The notes under the pieces are model-generated. The model saw only the letters and a list, made by a program, of their open reading frames with translations. It did not search any database and had not been told where the DNA came from. The translations under genes were made by a program, and so were the position numbers. Below are positions 18,337-27,680 of a DNA stretch of 52,510 bases, piece after piece. Each line of letters opens with the position of its first letter. Position 1 is the stretch's first letter. The DNA comes from Microcaldota archaeon (GTDB lineage: Archaea; Micrarchaeota; Micrarchaeia; Burarchaeales; Fermentimicrarchaeaceae). The DNA is taken from positions 1 to 52,510 of the forward strand of contig JACCLG010000046.1 of the NCBI GenBank assembly GCA_013425335.1, read 5' to 3'.

Positions 18337-19566
18337 TTATCCACTGATCTTTCCCAACATGCTGAGGAACTTGATATACTCCCTCTCAAAATCCAGTATG
18401 TCCTCCTCGCTTCTCTTTACCTCCTCCTCGCACTCCTTGGCCTCAGCAAATAGCTTTACTAGGTCAGACCTTGGCCGGACTTTAAACCTTTGAATCCTTC
18501 GTGAGATGTTCCTAAGCTTATCCCACAGCAGCATTTTCACTTCCTCAAGGGACTGCAGCTCGCCCTCGGCCTCATCCTTGTACCTAACCCTCTCCTCGTA
18601 CTTCTGTATTATTTTGTGCAGCTCATCCAGCCCAACCCTGGCCTCTTTCCTGCTATTCTCAAGCTTGCCGTAGAGCTCCCTTTCAACCTTCTCTGAAACC
18701 GTGGTATCTGCCGAGTAAGTTTTATCCTTTATCCTTCTAAGCTCTTTACAGTTCCTCTCAATGGAACGAGTGAAATCCCCCCAAAGCTTGTTGATTTCCG
18801 AGCATTTGCCCCTTATTTCGTCACTCATCACGCCAGCCTGCTTTACAACCTCTTCGCTCGGCTCCTTCTGAGCGACTTCAACAGTGACTTTCGGCTCAGC
18901 AACTTTCTCTGGTTCCTCTTTTTTGACCAGAGGTTTCTCTACAACTTCCTCCTTCCTGCCGAAGCTCTCTTCAATAATTTCCTTCTCTCTTGCAACATGA
19001 GGCTCAGCAACTTTCTCTGGTTCCTCTTTTTTGACCAGAGGTTTCTCTGCAACTTCCTCCTTCCTGCCCGGAGTTTTTGGGATAGCTATCTTTATCTTTC
19101 CAAGCCCCTTCAAACTTTCTTCAACAGACTTTGTAAAATCCCCAAACAGCTTATTAACTTCCAGGCGTTTCTTTGTTTCATCACTCACTCCACCAATCTG
19201 CTTCCTAAGCCCCTCAGCAACCTTCTCTACTTCCTCTTTTTTGATAAGTCCCTCAATTTCCTCCCTGCTGACCCTAAGTTCCGCAATTTTCTTCTCTAAT
19301 TTCTCTTTTTTACTAGGAGCCTTCTTAGCAGCCGCTTCCTTCTTCACTGTATGCGTTTCCTCCTCCTTTTCCATATGCATAGCTTCCTTCTTCTCAGCAA
19401 CTTTCTCCTCTTTTTTACTGGGAATTTTTTGTGTAACATCATCTTTCTTGCTAAGGACTTTCTGAACAAGCTCCTCTTTCTTACTTAATTTTTTCTGCCC
19501 AACCTCCTCACTTTTGCTCTGGCGTTTTTCAGCTTCCTCCTTACTGCCTAGCTTTTTCTTGGTCAT
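18337..19566 (-). CDS. Lys/Glu-rich coiled-coil protein with internal repeats
   Basis: Repeated FGRKEEVVEKPLVKKEEPEKVAEP motif; low complexity. Confidence 0.5.
   Translation of the reverse strand: MTKKKLGSKEEAEKRQSKSEEVGQKKLSKKEELVQKVLSKKDDVTQKIPSKKEEKVAEKKEAMHMEKEEETHTVKKEAAAKKAPSKKEKLEKKIAELRVSREEIEGLIKKEEVEKVAEGLRKQIGGVSDETKKRLEVNKLFGDFTKSVEESLKGLGKIKIAIPKTPGRKEEVAEKPLVKKEEPEKVAEPHVAREKEIIEESFGRKEEVVEKPLVKKEEPEKVAEPKVTVEVAQKEPSEEVVKQAGVMSDEIRGKCSEINKLWGDFTRSIERNCKELRRIKDKTYSADTTVSEKVERELYGKLENSRKEARVGLDELHKIIQKYEERVRYKDEAEGELQSLEEVKMLLWDKLRNISRRIQRFKVRPRSDLVKLFAEAKECEEEVKRSEEDILDFEREYIKFLSMLGKISG
18893..18960 (-). repeat. Intragenic 68-bp direct repeat, copy 1
   Basis: Matches 19001-19068 with one mismatch. 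Confidence 0.9.
19001..19068 (-). repeat. Intragenic 68-bp direct repeat, copy 2
   Basis: Matches 18893-18960 with one mismatch. Confidence 0.9.
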
Positions 19567-20180
19567 TTCTTTCCACTCTTTGCAGCTTCACCCTTCTGGA
19601 CTTCTGAGCAGATTTTTATGCTGTTCTGCAGTTCCTCGCCCATCTTCTGCAGTTTTTCGAGCTTCTTCTCGCTCTCCTCGACTCCTTTTTTAAGAGCATC
19701 AACATCCGAGACAAACTTCTCATTGCTGGACCTGCACCTGAAACACATCTCTTCATACTGCCTCTCAAGCTCATCCAGCTCCCTCACTCTCTGCCTCGCG
19801 GCTGCCATCTTGTTCTCAAAGAGCTTTGATACGCCCACGAATTCATCCCTCATATCGTCAAGTTCCTTCCCAACCCTCTCAAGTCTCTTTACCTGCGTTT
19901 CAACCTCCCTGGACATGGTCACCTGCATATCCGCTATGTCCTTCGCCCTCTTCTGCAATTCAACCTTCTCTGTGCCCTGCGATGTGATGTAGACTTTGGT
20001 AAACTGGTAATCTATCTTGACAATGCCCTCCTTCTCCAGCACCTTCGCCCACTCCTCCAAAATGCCCTGTGAAATTCCCAGCTCAACGGCCGCATCCCTC
20101 AGCTCAATTCTTCCCCTGTCGCGCACCAGCTTCATGAGACCGTCAACACCGGTGCTTAGGATTACGTCGTCATTAACCAT
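19563..20180 (-). CDS. wHTH + coiled-coil protein
   Basis: RGRIELRDAAVELGISQGILEEWAKVLEKEGIVKIDYQFTKVYITSQG wHTH followed by a long coiled coil. Confidence 0.6.
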   Translation of the reverse strand: MVNDDVILSTGVDGLMKLVRDRGRIELRDAAVELGISQGILEEWAKVLEKEGIVKIDYQFTKVYITSQGTEKVELQKRAKDIADMQVTMSREVETQVKRLERVGKELDDMRDEFVGVSKLFENKMAAARQRVRELDELERQYEEMCFRCRSSNEKFVSDVDALKKGVEESEKKLEKLQKMGEELQNSIKICSEVQKGEAAKSGKK

Positions 20181-20262
20181 GTATGGATTTTCACTGTTAA
20201 TTATTAATAAAGGTTTAGGTATAATACCTCTAATATACGTCTAATGGGTAGCAGGTGGGAAA

Positions 20263-20538
20263 ATGGGAGAAGAGCTATTGGGAATTATACCGGTAAAGGA
20301 GGACCTTGGCGTAGTTGAAAGGTTCAAAATTGAGAAGATACTGTACGAGAAGTTCAAGGATGATGCAATCAAGGTCTACCTGTCTATAGACTCAAAGAAG
20401 AATGCAGAGGAGATAAAAACCGAGACTGAAATTCCGGAAGCGAAGTTTTTGGAGATGCTGGACTTCATGGAGAAGTCGAAGTTGATCCAGCTCAAAACAA
20501 TCTTTGAAATTGAGGTTAATAAAAAAGACAAGCGCTGA
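20263..20538 (+). CDS. Small protein carrying one wHTH-like module
   Basis: KILYEKFKDDAIKVYLSIDSKKNAEEIKTETEIPEAKFLEMLDFMEKSKLIQL. Confidence 0.5.
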   Translation: MGEELLGIIPVKEDLGVVERFKIEKILYEKFKDDAIKVYLSIDSKKNAEEIKTETEIPEAKFLEMLDFMEKSKLIQLKTIFEIEVNKKDKR

Positions 20539-20562
20539 TTTACCTTTTAGAAGTGGTTTGGG

Positions 20563-22059
20563 ATGGATAAGGATTCTCTCAAAAAGATACTTGAAAAGAA
20601 GCCCGAGGGGCCAATTGACAGGTACATGCATGAGAAGGACCTGTCGGATAAGTACGGGAACGAGGGAATTAGGATATACCTGCTTATGGACGGCCAGACC
20701 AGCGCTGAGGAGATAATGAAAAAAGTCGGCGTGGAGGAGAACAGGTTCATAGAAATCATCAATTATATTGAGAGCAATGGCATGCTAGAGACTGGAGAGC
20801 CGGTTTCCAAGCCTGCCGAGGTGCCAGCCCCCCCTCCCAAACCGCGCGAGGAGCCTGTCAAGCCTGTGGAGGAGTTCCCTCTCGCGAAGCCAAAGTTAGA
20901 GGTTCCATCAATTCCGCTGGTGAAGACAGAAGATGTTAATTTTAAAGAGGAGGAAACTCCGAAAGTGAATGAGCTGCCACTTGAGAAACCAAAAGAGGAG
21001 ATACCCTCCATCCCTCTGCTGAAGACTGAAGGAATTGTCGAGGCAGAGGAGAAGAGTTCAGCGCTCAAGGCGCTTGTCACTAGTGAAAAGCCCACGGAAG
21101 AGCCAGCCCAGCCCGCTCCAAGACAGAAAGCATACGGCAAGCCGCGCATCCCAAAAACCCCGCTTGAGAAGAAGCTCTATGCCAAATTCGGGGATGACGG
21201 GCTTTATGCGTATTCACTCATTGACGAGTTCAAAACTCCAAGGGAGATAGTGAAGCAGAGTGGGATGAGCGAGGAGCGGCTTAAGGAGATAATTGGATTC
21301 ATGAAGGATGAGGGCATAATAAAGCTTGAGAGGCCTCTCATTGCTCCGGTTGAGGCAATTCTTGCCGAGGAGAAGCCCACCCCTGAAAAACCCCAGGTGC
21401 AGCCTCCCAAGCAGGTCACTCCTTACCGCGCTCCGACTATTATAATCCCTCTGCAGCCGAAGTCGGCGCCTGCTCAAGCAAAGCCTGCTGAAACTTCCGC
21501 ACCGTCAAAGCCTGTTGTAGCCCAGCCAGTAAAACAAGTTGAGAAACCCGAGCCAAAAGCGTTGAAACCGCTTCCACTCAACAGGGAAGAGATATGCGTG
21601 CCGACTGCAGTTCCCATGAAACTTGTCAACAAGCTGAGGCTTGAGGGAGAGCTGCTCAGAAGATACGGAAACGAGGGCTCCAAGGTGCTCTCTCACATGA
21701 ACGGGAAGAAAGTCAATGTAAAAATTATGAAAGAGCTTAGGATGAGCCCGGCGAAGTTTGACGAAATAGCGTCATTCCTGCTCGATGGTGGAGCAATAAA
21801 GATTCAGTGCCTTACTCCTGACAACGTGAGGGAGCTTTACGGGGAGGAGGGGCTCTCCATATACAACAAATACGGAAGGGACGGCATTCTGCTCTACGAG
21901 TTCATAGACAAGAAATCAAGCCTGAAGGATATAGTAAAGATGAGCGGCATAGAGCCCAGGCTCGCAGTTGAGATATTCGCCTTCATACACAAGGTGCTGG
22001 GCCTTGACATACCCATAGACACGGAATTGCTCTACAAGCAGCTTGGAATAAAGCCGTAG
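20563..22059 (+). CDS. Protein with four wHTH-like modules joined by Pro-rich linkers
   Basis: Repeated modules such as KLYAKFGDDGLYAYSLIDEFKTPREIVKQSGMSEERLKEIIGFMKDEGIIKL. Confidence 0.6.
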   Translation: MDKDSLKKILEKKPEGPIDRYMHEKDLSDKYGNEGIRIYLLMDGQTSAEEIMKKVGVEENRFIEIINYIESNGMLETGEPVSKPAEVPAPPPKPREEPVKPVEEFPLAKPKLEVPSIPLVKTEDVNFKEEETPKVNELPLEKPKEEIPSIPLLKTEGIVEAEEKSSALKALVTSEKPTEEPAQPAPRQKAYGKPRIPKTPLEKKLYAKFGDDGLYAYSLIDEFKTPREIVKQSGMSEERLKEIIGFMKDEGIIKLERPLIAPVEAILAEEKPTPEKPQVQPPKQVTPYRAPTIIIPLQPKSAPAQAKPAETSAPSKPVVAQPVKQVEKPEPKALKPLPLNREEICVPTAVPMKLVNKLRLEGELLRRYGNEGSKVLSHMNGKKVNVKIMKELRMSPAKFDEIASFLLDGGAIKIQCLTPDNVRELYGEEGLSIYNKYGRDGILLYEFIDKKSSLKDIVKMSGIEPRLAVEIFAFIHKVLGLDIPIDTELLYKQLGIKP

Positions 22060-22165
22060 GATTGACGGAAACCTACCCCTCCCCAACCTTTATAAGTATT
22101 GGAAGCAAAAAAATAGTGGCGATCAGGCAGAGGATGAAAAAACAGCAAAACATTCTGGGGAGCCC

Positions 22166-25100
22166 ATGGTTTACATAGAGAGAATCAAACTGAAGAGATT
22201 CAAGTCGTTCAAGTTCGCAGACATACCTCTCTCAAAGGGTTTTGTGTGCCTAGTCGGGCCCAACGGCTCTGGCAAGTCCAACGTATGCGACGCGATACGC
22301 TTTGCTCTGGGCGAGAACAGCTTCAAGTCCCTCAGGGCGAAGAAAGTTGCGGATTTGATAACCCGCGGCTCTGAGAAGGCTGAGATATACCTGCAGTTTG
22401 ACGGTGAGAAGAAGCACGAGCTGAAGAGGGCGATAAGGAATGACGGTAAAACCCTCTACAAGCTTGACGGGAAGAGGCTGACGCGAACAGATGTCCTTGA
22501 CGAGCTCTCCCGCATGGGCATAAGCGCAGGAGAACACAATGTGATAGCCCAGGGTGAAGTTGAGAGGATTGTGGACATCAACCCCAAGGAGAGGAGGGAG
22601 ATAATTGACGGCGTTGCAGGCATCTCCGAGTTCGAGGAGAAGAAGAAGGAGGCGCTTGCAGAGCTTGCCAAGGTTGAGCAGAAGATAAACGACGCCACGA
22701 TTGTTCTGAAGGAGAGGGAGGGCTTCCTCACAGAGCTGGAGAAGGACAAGAATGACGCCTTGAGATACAATGAGATAAACGCGGGCTTGAGGAAGTACCA
22801 GGGTTCCCTGCTTTTCATTGAGCTGAAGAAAGTTGAAAAGGAGTTCACACGGGCAACAAACAAGTATCTGGAGCTGAAGGGCCAGGAGGAGGAAGTCAAC
22901 AAGAAGGTTGTTGAAATTGATGCTAAGATAAAGGAGCTTGAGAACCAGAAGAACGGCATAACCCAGCAGATAAATGAAAAAGCAGAGAGGGAGAAGAACT
23001 CCCTTTTCAGCGAGGTTGAGCAGCTAAAAACTTCAATAAATTTGGCCTTGGGCAGCAAGGAGCAGAAGGAAAGGGAAGTTGAGAGGATAAAGCAGAGGAT
23101 AGGCTCTTTGGAGAACGAGAAAATATCGCTCAACGCGAAAATGATTCAGCTCGCGCAGGACTCAGCTGGGGTGAAAGAGAGAATATCCGATGTTGAGGGG
23201 CAGATTCTTGCATTCCTGAATGAGAGGGACAGGGCTTCCAAGGAGTCGGCTTTGGGCAGCAAATTCTACGAGGCAAAGCTGAAATCAAACAATTTACTTA
23301 AACAGCTTGAGGAGAGAAGGGAGAGGGTAAGAAAGCTTGAACTCGATGTTGAGAAGCTCGCCAGCAAGAAGAGTTTCGCCGAGATGGAGCTCAAGAGACT
23401 GGAATCCCAGGCTCCTGCAGAGAAAACTGAGAGGGAGAGCGAGATATCCCAGGATGCGGAGGAGCTGAGGAAAGCCAGCAAGGAAATAGATTCGCAGCTC
23501 AGCTCTCTTTTCGAGAAGGAGAAGGAGCTCAACCAGAAGCTCCCCACAACCGAGAAGATGCTGCTTGAGGTGAAGGAGAAGCATGTCAGCATAGCGAGCA
23601 AGCTGCAATTCCTGAAAGAGCTTCCCGAGAACCAGGGAGTGAGAGCCCTGCTCGACCTTAAGAAGAACGGCATGCTCCCAGGAGTATACGGAACTGTTGG
23701 AGAGCTGTGCAAATTTGATGACGAGTATGCAACTGCAATAGAGGCTGCGGCGGGCCACAGGATGAACTACCTTATTGTGGAGGATGTGGATACTGCGGCA
23801 AAAGCAATAGAATACCTGAAGAAAACGAAGGCAGGCAGGTGCACATTCATACCTCTTGACATCAATGCCCGCTTCATAACTGATGAGCAGAGGGCTTTGA
23901 GCAAGAAAGAGGGTTCCCGTGGCTTCCTGCTCGAGGTTGTGAGCTTCGACTCCAAATACTCCAATGTCTTCCAGTTTGTTTTCGGTGACACGCTTCTCAT
24001 TGACAGTATAGAGCGCGGAAAGAGGGTTGGAATTGGAAAAGCCCGCATGGTTACATTGGAGGGAGATTTGCTTGAGTCTTCCGGAGCCATAACTGGAGGG
24101 ATTTTGAAAAGGGTCTCCTCTCATGCAAAGGAGAGGGCAGAGGTTGAAAGACTTAACTCGGAGCTAGAAGCCCTCAAAGCTGAGAGGGATGGAATTGTGA
24201 ACTCTCTCTACTCCCTGAGGGAGGATATGAGCAAGAAGAGAAGGGAGAAGAGCGAGCTTGAGGTTAAGCTGAAGGGGTTTGAGCTGGAGCTTGCGCACAT
24301 TGCAGAGACAAGGAGCAAGGAGAGGAAGGGCAAGGAGACCTATGAGGCGAATCTTGCTTTACTAAGGCAGGAGATAGAAAGAAGCTCCAAAGAACTCTCA
24401 GAGAGGCAGGCGGACATTGAGAAGCTGAACTCAGAGATTGCAGAGCTCCAAAAAGCAAATGAGGATTCTCTGAAGCAGATAGACGCGGAGAAGGAGGAGC
24501 AGTTCAACAGGAAGATGCAGGAGTTCGAGAAGCAGCTCAACGGCTTCAACTCGACAAAGGCATCCCACGAAGCTGAACTGGCAAAATGCACAGCGGAGCT
24601 TGACGTGATGAGGAAGAGAGCGCAGAGCATTGACGATGAATGCGAGCCGCTCAGGAAGGATTTGAACGCCCTGAAGAGCGATGTGAAGGAGCTGGAGTCA
24701 TCCTTGGCTTCAAACAACAAGCTGTACGAAGAGAAAAGCGCGAAGATAAAGCACATCAGCAGCGAGCTGGAGAGATTGTTTGAAGAGAGGAACGTGATGG
24801 ACAGGCAGATTGAGGCGCTTGCTCTTGAGAAGGGCAAGAGCAGCTTCAACTACGAAAAATTCTTCAAGGATTTGACAAGGTACGAGATTATGAAATCCAA
24901 CCTTGAGACAAGGCTGGCGGACTTGAAGACTGAAAGCGCCTCTTACAATGATATAGAGCAGGTTGAAGGCGCAAAGGAGGATATTGAGGCAAAGATATCT
25001 GAGGGTGAGCAGCAGCTTGCAGCCCTCGGTAATGTCAACCTGAAAGCTCCTCAGGAGTATGATGAGAGAGTAAAGGAGATGAAGGAAGTCAAGGAGAAGA

Positions 25101-25618
25101 GCGAGAAGCTTGCCGAGGAGAGGAAGGCTGTGCAGAGCATGATTGATGAGATTGAGACGAAGAAGTCGGCAATATTCATGGAAACATTTGAAGTTGTGAG
25201 GGAGAACTTCGTGAAGCTCTATGGCTATGCCTTCAAGACAGGGGAGGGCGACCTTGTGCTGCAGAACCCCGAAGCACCTCTGGAGAGCGGTCTGCAGATT
25301 CAGCTGAAGACGGAGAAGGGGGAGCTGCAGTTCATTGAGTCCAAGTCAGGAGGGGAAAAGTCTCTGTTAACTCTGATGTTCATATTCGCAATCCAGATGT
25401 ACAAGCCTGCTCCATTCTACCTCCTGGATGAAGCGGATGCATCCCTCGACAAGGAGAACAGCCTGAAGCTCTCCCAGCTCCTCAAGGAGCTTTCCAAGAA
25501 TACGCAGTTCATTGTTGTGACCCATAATGATGCAGTTTTAACATCTGCGGATACGGCAATTGGAGTTACAAGGACAAAGGAAGGCTCAAAGATTGTGGGA
25601 GTGCAGTTCAACACGTAA
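22166..25618 (+). CDS. smc: Chromosome segregation protein SMC
   Basis: Walker A GPNGSGKSNVCDAIRF; hinge; C-terminal KSGGEKSLLTLMFIFAIQ and FYLLDEADASLDKEN. Confidence 0.98.
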   Translation: MVYIERIKLKRFKSFKFADIPLSKGFVCLVGPNGSGKSNVCDAIRFALGENSFKSLRAKKVADLITRGSEKAEIYLQFDGEKKHELKRAIRNDGKTLYKLDGKRLTRTDVLDELSRMGISAGEHNVIAQGEVERIVDINPKERREIIDGVAGISEFEEKKKEALAELAKVEQKINDATIVLKEREGFLTELEKDKNDALRYNEINAGLRKYQGSLLFIELKKVEKEFTRATNKYLELKGQEEEVNKKVVEIDAKIKELENQKNGITQQINEKAEREKNSLFSEVEQLKTSINLALGSKEQKEREVERIKQRIGSLENEKISLNAKMIQLAQDSAGVKERISDVEGQILAFLNERDRASKESALGSKFYEAKLKSNNLLKQLEERRERVRKLELDVEKLASKKSFAEMELKRLESQAPAEKTERESEISQDAEELRKASKEIDSQLSSLFEKEKELNQKLPTTEKMLLEVKEKHVSIASKLQFLKELPENQGVRALLDLKKNGMLPGVYGTVGELCKFDDEYATAIEAAAGHRMNYLIVEDVDTAAKAIEYLKKTKAGRCTFIPLDINARFITDEQRALSKKEGSRGFLLEVVSFDSKYSNVFQFVFGDTLLIDSIERGKRVGIGKARMVTLEGDLLESSGAITGGILKRVSSHAKERAEVERLNSELEALKAERDGIVNSLYSLREDMSKKRREKSELEVKLKGFELELAHIAETRSKERKGKETYEANLALLRQEIERSSKELSERQADIEKLNSEIAELQKANEDSLKQIDAEKEEQFNRKMQEFEKQLNGFNSTKASHEAELAKCTAELDVMRKRAQSIDDECEPLRKDLNALKSDVKELESSLASNNKLYEEKSAKIKHISSELERLFEERNVMDRQIEALALEKGKSSFNYEKFFKDLTRYEIMKSNLETRLADLKTESASYNDIEQVEGAKEDIEAKISEGEQQLAALGNVNLKAPQEYDERVKEMKEVKEKSEKLAEERKAVQSMIDEIETKKSAIFMETFEVVRENFVKLYGYAFKTGEGDLVLQNPEAPLESGLQIQLKTEKGELQFIESKSGGEKSLLTLMFIFAIQMYKPAPFYLLDEADASLDKENSLKLSQLLKELSKNTQFIVVTHNDAVLTSADTAIGVTRTKEGSKIVGVQFNT

Positions 25619-25678
25619 CTAATTATAAAATTTAGTAAGCAGCTTGTTAATTTCATAGAATTAGATTTGGGGTGATGG

Positions 25679-25707
25679 CAACATGTGGGGCAAAACCCCA
25701 CATGTTG
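25679..25707. other. Perfect 12-bp stem / 5-nt loop inverted repeat
   Basis: caacatgtgggg-caaaa-ccccacatgttg followed by ggaggtgaacttATG. Confidence 0.7.
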
Positions 25708-25773
25708 GAGGTGAACTTATGGCCGAACCACCCCTTTTTATACAAAGAGATTTATATGGTCGTCTTGCCAGCA

Positions 25774-26151
25774 TCACTTCGCAAAGTAATAAACCCTCCT
25801 CCCAGCCTGCTTCTTCTCCAGCAGTCCCTGGGAATGCAGTCTGTTCAGCCTTGCGCTTGCAGCATTCTTCCCCCTGTAGTTGAATGCCCTCTGCAAATCC
25901 TCAGCGCATGCCTTTCCGTTCTTCTTCACAAACTCAATTATCCTCTCGTCAACATCACCAAGTATATCATCGGAAACTTCCTTGCCCAGCTCCCTCTCAA
26001 TCCCATCAAGCCTTTTCTCAATAGTGCCAAGCCTCTCGGAAATCTGTCCCAGGAGCTCCATCTCGGTTGTTTCCTTGATTTTTCTAAGTATTGTGGTTGT
26101 TTCCACGCTCCTTTTGTCAAGCTCCTTTACCTCCACGTCTGACATTGGCAA
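25774..26151 (-). CDS. Coiled coil + wHTH DNA-binding protein
   Basis: DERIIEFVKKNGKACAEDLQRAFNYRGKNAASARLNRLHSQGLLEKKQAGRRVYYF. Confidence 0.6.
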   Translation of the reverse strand: MPMSDVEVKELDKRSVETTTILRKIKETTEMELLGQISERLGTIEKRLDGIERELGKEVSDDILGDVDERIIEFVKKNGKACAEDLQRAFNYRGKNAASARLNRLHSQGLLEKKQAGRRVYYFAK

Positions 26152-26166
26152 CTCCCTCCTGAGAGT

Positions 26167-26208
26167 ATCATGACTAAAGCTGGTTTAAATCATGACTGTG
26201 TCATGATT
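26167..26208. promoter_or_regulatory. Operator-like array of atcatgac half-sites upstream of the wHTH gene
   Basis: atcatgac at 26167-26174 plus palindrome aatcatgac-tgt-gtcatgatt at 26188-26208. Confidence 0.55.
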
Positions 26209-26336
26209 AGAAAAGAAGAGGTATATAAACCTTGTGTTCTATCGTAAGATTAGTTTTCATATTTCAAATTTCAAAATTTCTCCGAAGTAGAATAAAAGCA
26301 TGCAAGATATTTAAATGGCTTCTGCCAAATCAAATC

Positions 26337-26888
26337 ATGAGCTTAACTGTGACAGAGGCTTTGAAGGAGATGCTCGTTGCACTCATGACAAATGAGCTCT
26401 CCCAGCTCAAGAAGATAAGCGACAGGTGCATCAGCTCATTCGCTCTGGGGGATGAGTCCGACCTGCTAGATGTTGCAATAATCTCCTATGTGCTTGCAAA
26501 GGTTCTTGAGAAGCCGCGCTACTGGGACAGAAAAATAAAGAAGGAGTTTGTTGAGAAGGTTGAGGAGAGCCTGCATAACGCAGTTGCATCCATTGATGAG
26601 AACAGGCTTGAAGACATGAGGGCGTACCTCAAATCCATCAGTGATGACCTGAAAGGCTTCGACACTGAGGACAGGAGGTATGTGAGTAGCCTTTTCCACA
26701 AGGCAAAGCTCAGGTCCGCCTCCTATTTATACGCACAGGGGTTCTCCCTGAGCAATGCAATTGAGCTCACGGGCACGAACAAGAGCGATGTGCTCAACTA
26801 CTCTGGGCAGACCCTGATGCACGACCGGGTTGGCAAAACAAAATCAATTGAGGAGAGGCTTAAAAATGTCAGGAAACTATTCCAGTGA
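26337..26888 (+). CDS. Conserved helical hypothetical protein
   Basis: MSLTVTEALKEMLVALM...; overlaps the next gene by translational coupling. Confidence 0.5.
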   Translation: MSLTVTEALKEMLVALMTNELSQLKKISDRCISSFALGDESDLLDVAIISYVLAKVLEKPRYWDRKIKKEFVEKVEESLHNAVASIDENRLEDMRAYLKSISDDLKGFDTEDRRYVSSLFHKAKLRSASYLYAQGFSLSNAIELTGTNKSDVLNYSGQTLMHDRVGKTKSIEERLKNVRKLFQ

Positions 26889-27567
26889 AATACCGCAGGA
26901 CTCAATAGTCTGCGACTCTAGCTCCCTGCTATCCTTGTCTGACTCCTGCCTTCTCTGGCTGCTCTCGGATATTGTGGAGAGTTTCAAAGGCCACTTCCTA
27001 ATAACAAAAGCAGTGGAATATGAATCCGTGACGCACCCGCTTGAAATGAAATCCCACACCCTTGGCGCGGTGAGAGTTAAGAAGATGCTGCTTGATAGTG
27101 TGATAAAGGTTGTTGAAACTACAAACTCCAGAGCTCTCACCTCAGAGCTATCATCCCTGGGCAACAGCGTATTCTCCATCGGCGGAAGACCCCTGAAGCT
27201 CATCCATGAGGGTGAGACTGAAAGCCTTGCAGTGGCCATAGACCTCAACCTGCGTAACATACTCATAGACGAGAGAACAACAAGGATGCTCATTGAGGCT
27301 CCATTTGAGATGAAGGCTCACATGGAGGATGAATTTCAGAAGAAGATAGAAGTGAGCCAGAAGAACCTTGACAGGTTCCTTGAAATGACAGGGAAGCTCA
27401 ACCTGTTCCGAAGCGCAGAGATAGCAATGATAGGATACGAGAAAGGTTTATTCAAGGACTACACGGGAATGGAGAAGCGTGCAATAGAAGCCGCCCTCTA
27501 CGGGCTGAAGTTTGCAGGCTGCGGCATAAGCTTCAGCGAGATTGAGGAGTACTGCCGATCTATCTGA
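26866..27567 (+). CDS. PIN-like domain protein
   Basis: IVCDSSSLLSLSDSCLLW (PIN-type N-terminal Asp) and later acidic residues (ETESLAVAIDLN, ILIDERTTR). Confidence 0.55.
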   Translation: MSGNYSSEIPQDSIVCDSSSLLSLSDSCLLWLLSDIVESFKGHFLITKAVEYESVTHPLEMKSHTLGAVRVKKMLLDSVIKVVETTNSRALTSELSSLGNSVFSIGGRPLKLIHEGETESLAVAIDLNLRNILIDERTTRMLIEAPFEMKAHMEDEFQKKIEVSQKNLDRFLEMTGKLNLFRSAEIAMIGYEKGLFKDYTGMEKRAIEAALYGLKFAGCGISFSEIEEYCRSI

Positions 27568-27680
27568 AGCAAGGTGATACCACGGAACAGAGTTCCCTTA
27601 ATGAATTCTCCGAGAAGGAGAAGAGAAATTTCGTAGAGATACTTGTTGACGAGAAGGAGAGCAGGGGCGCCATTGCCGAT

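Noticed and set aside
23294-24124. 276-aa minus-strand ORF inside smc
   Set aside because: Lies entirely opposite the conserved smc gene; typical antisense ORF in coiled-coil coding sequence.
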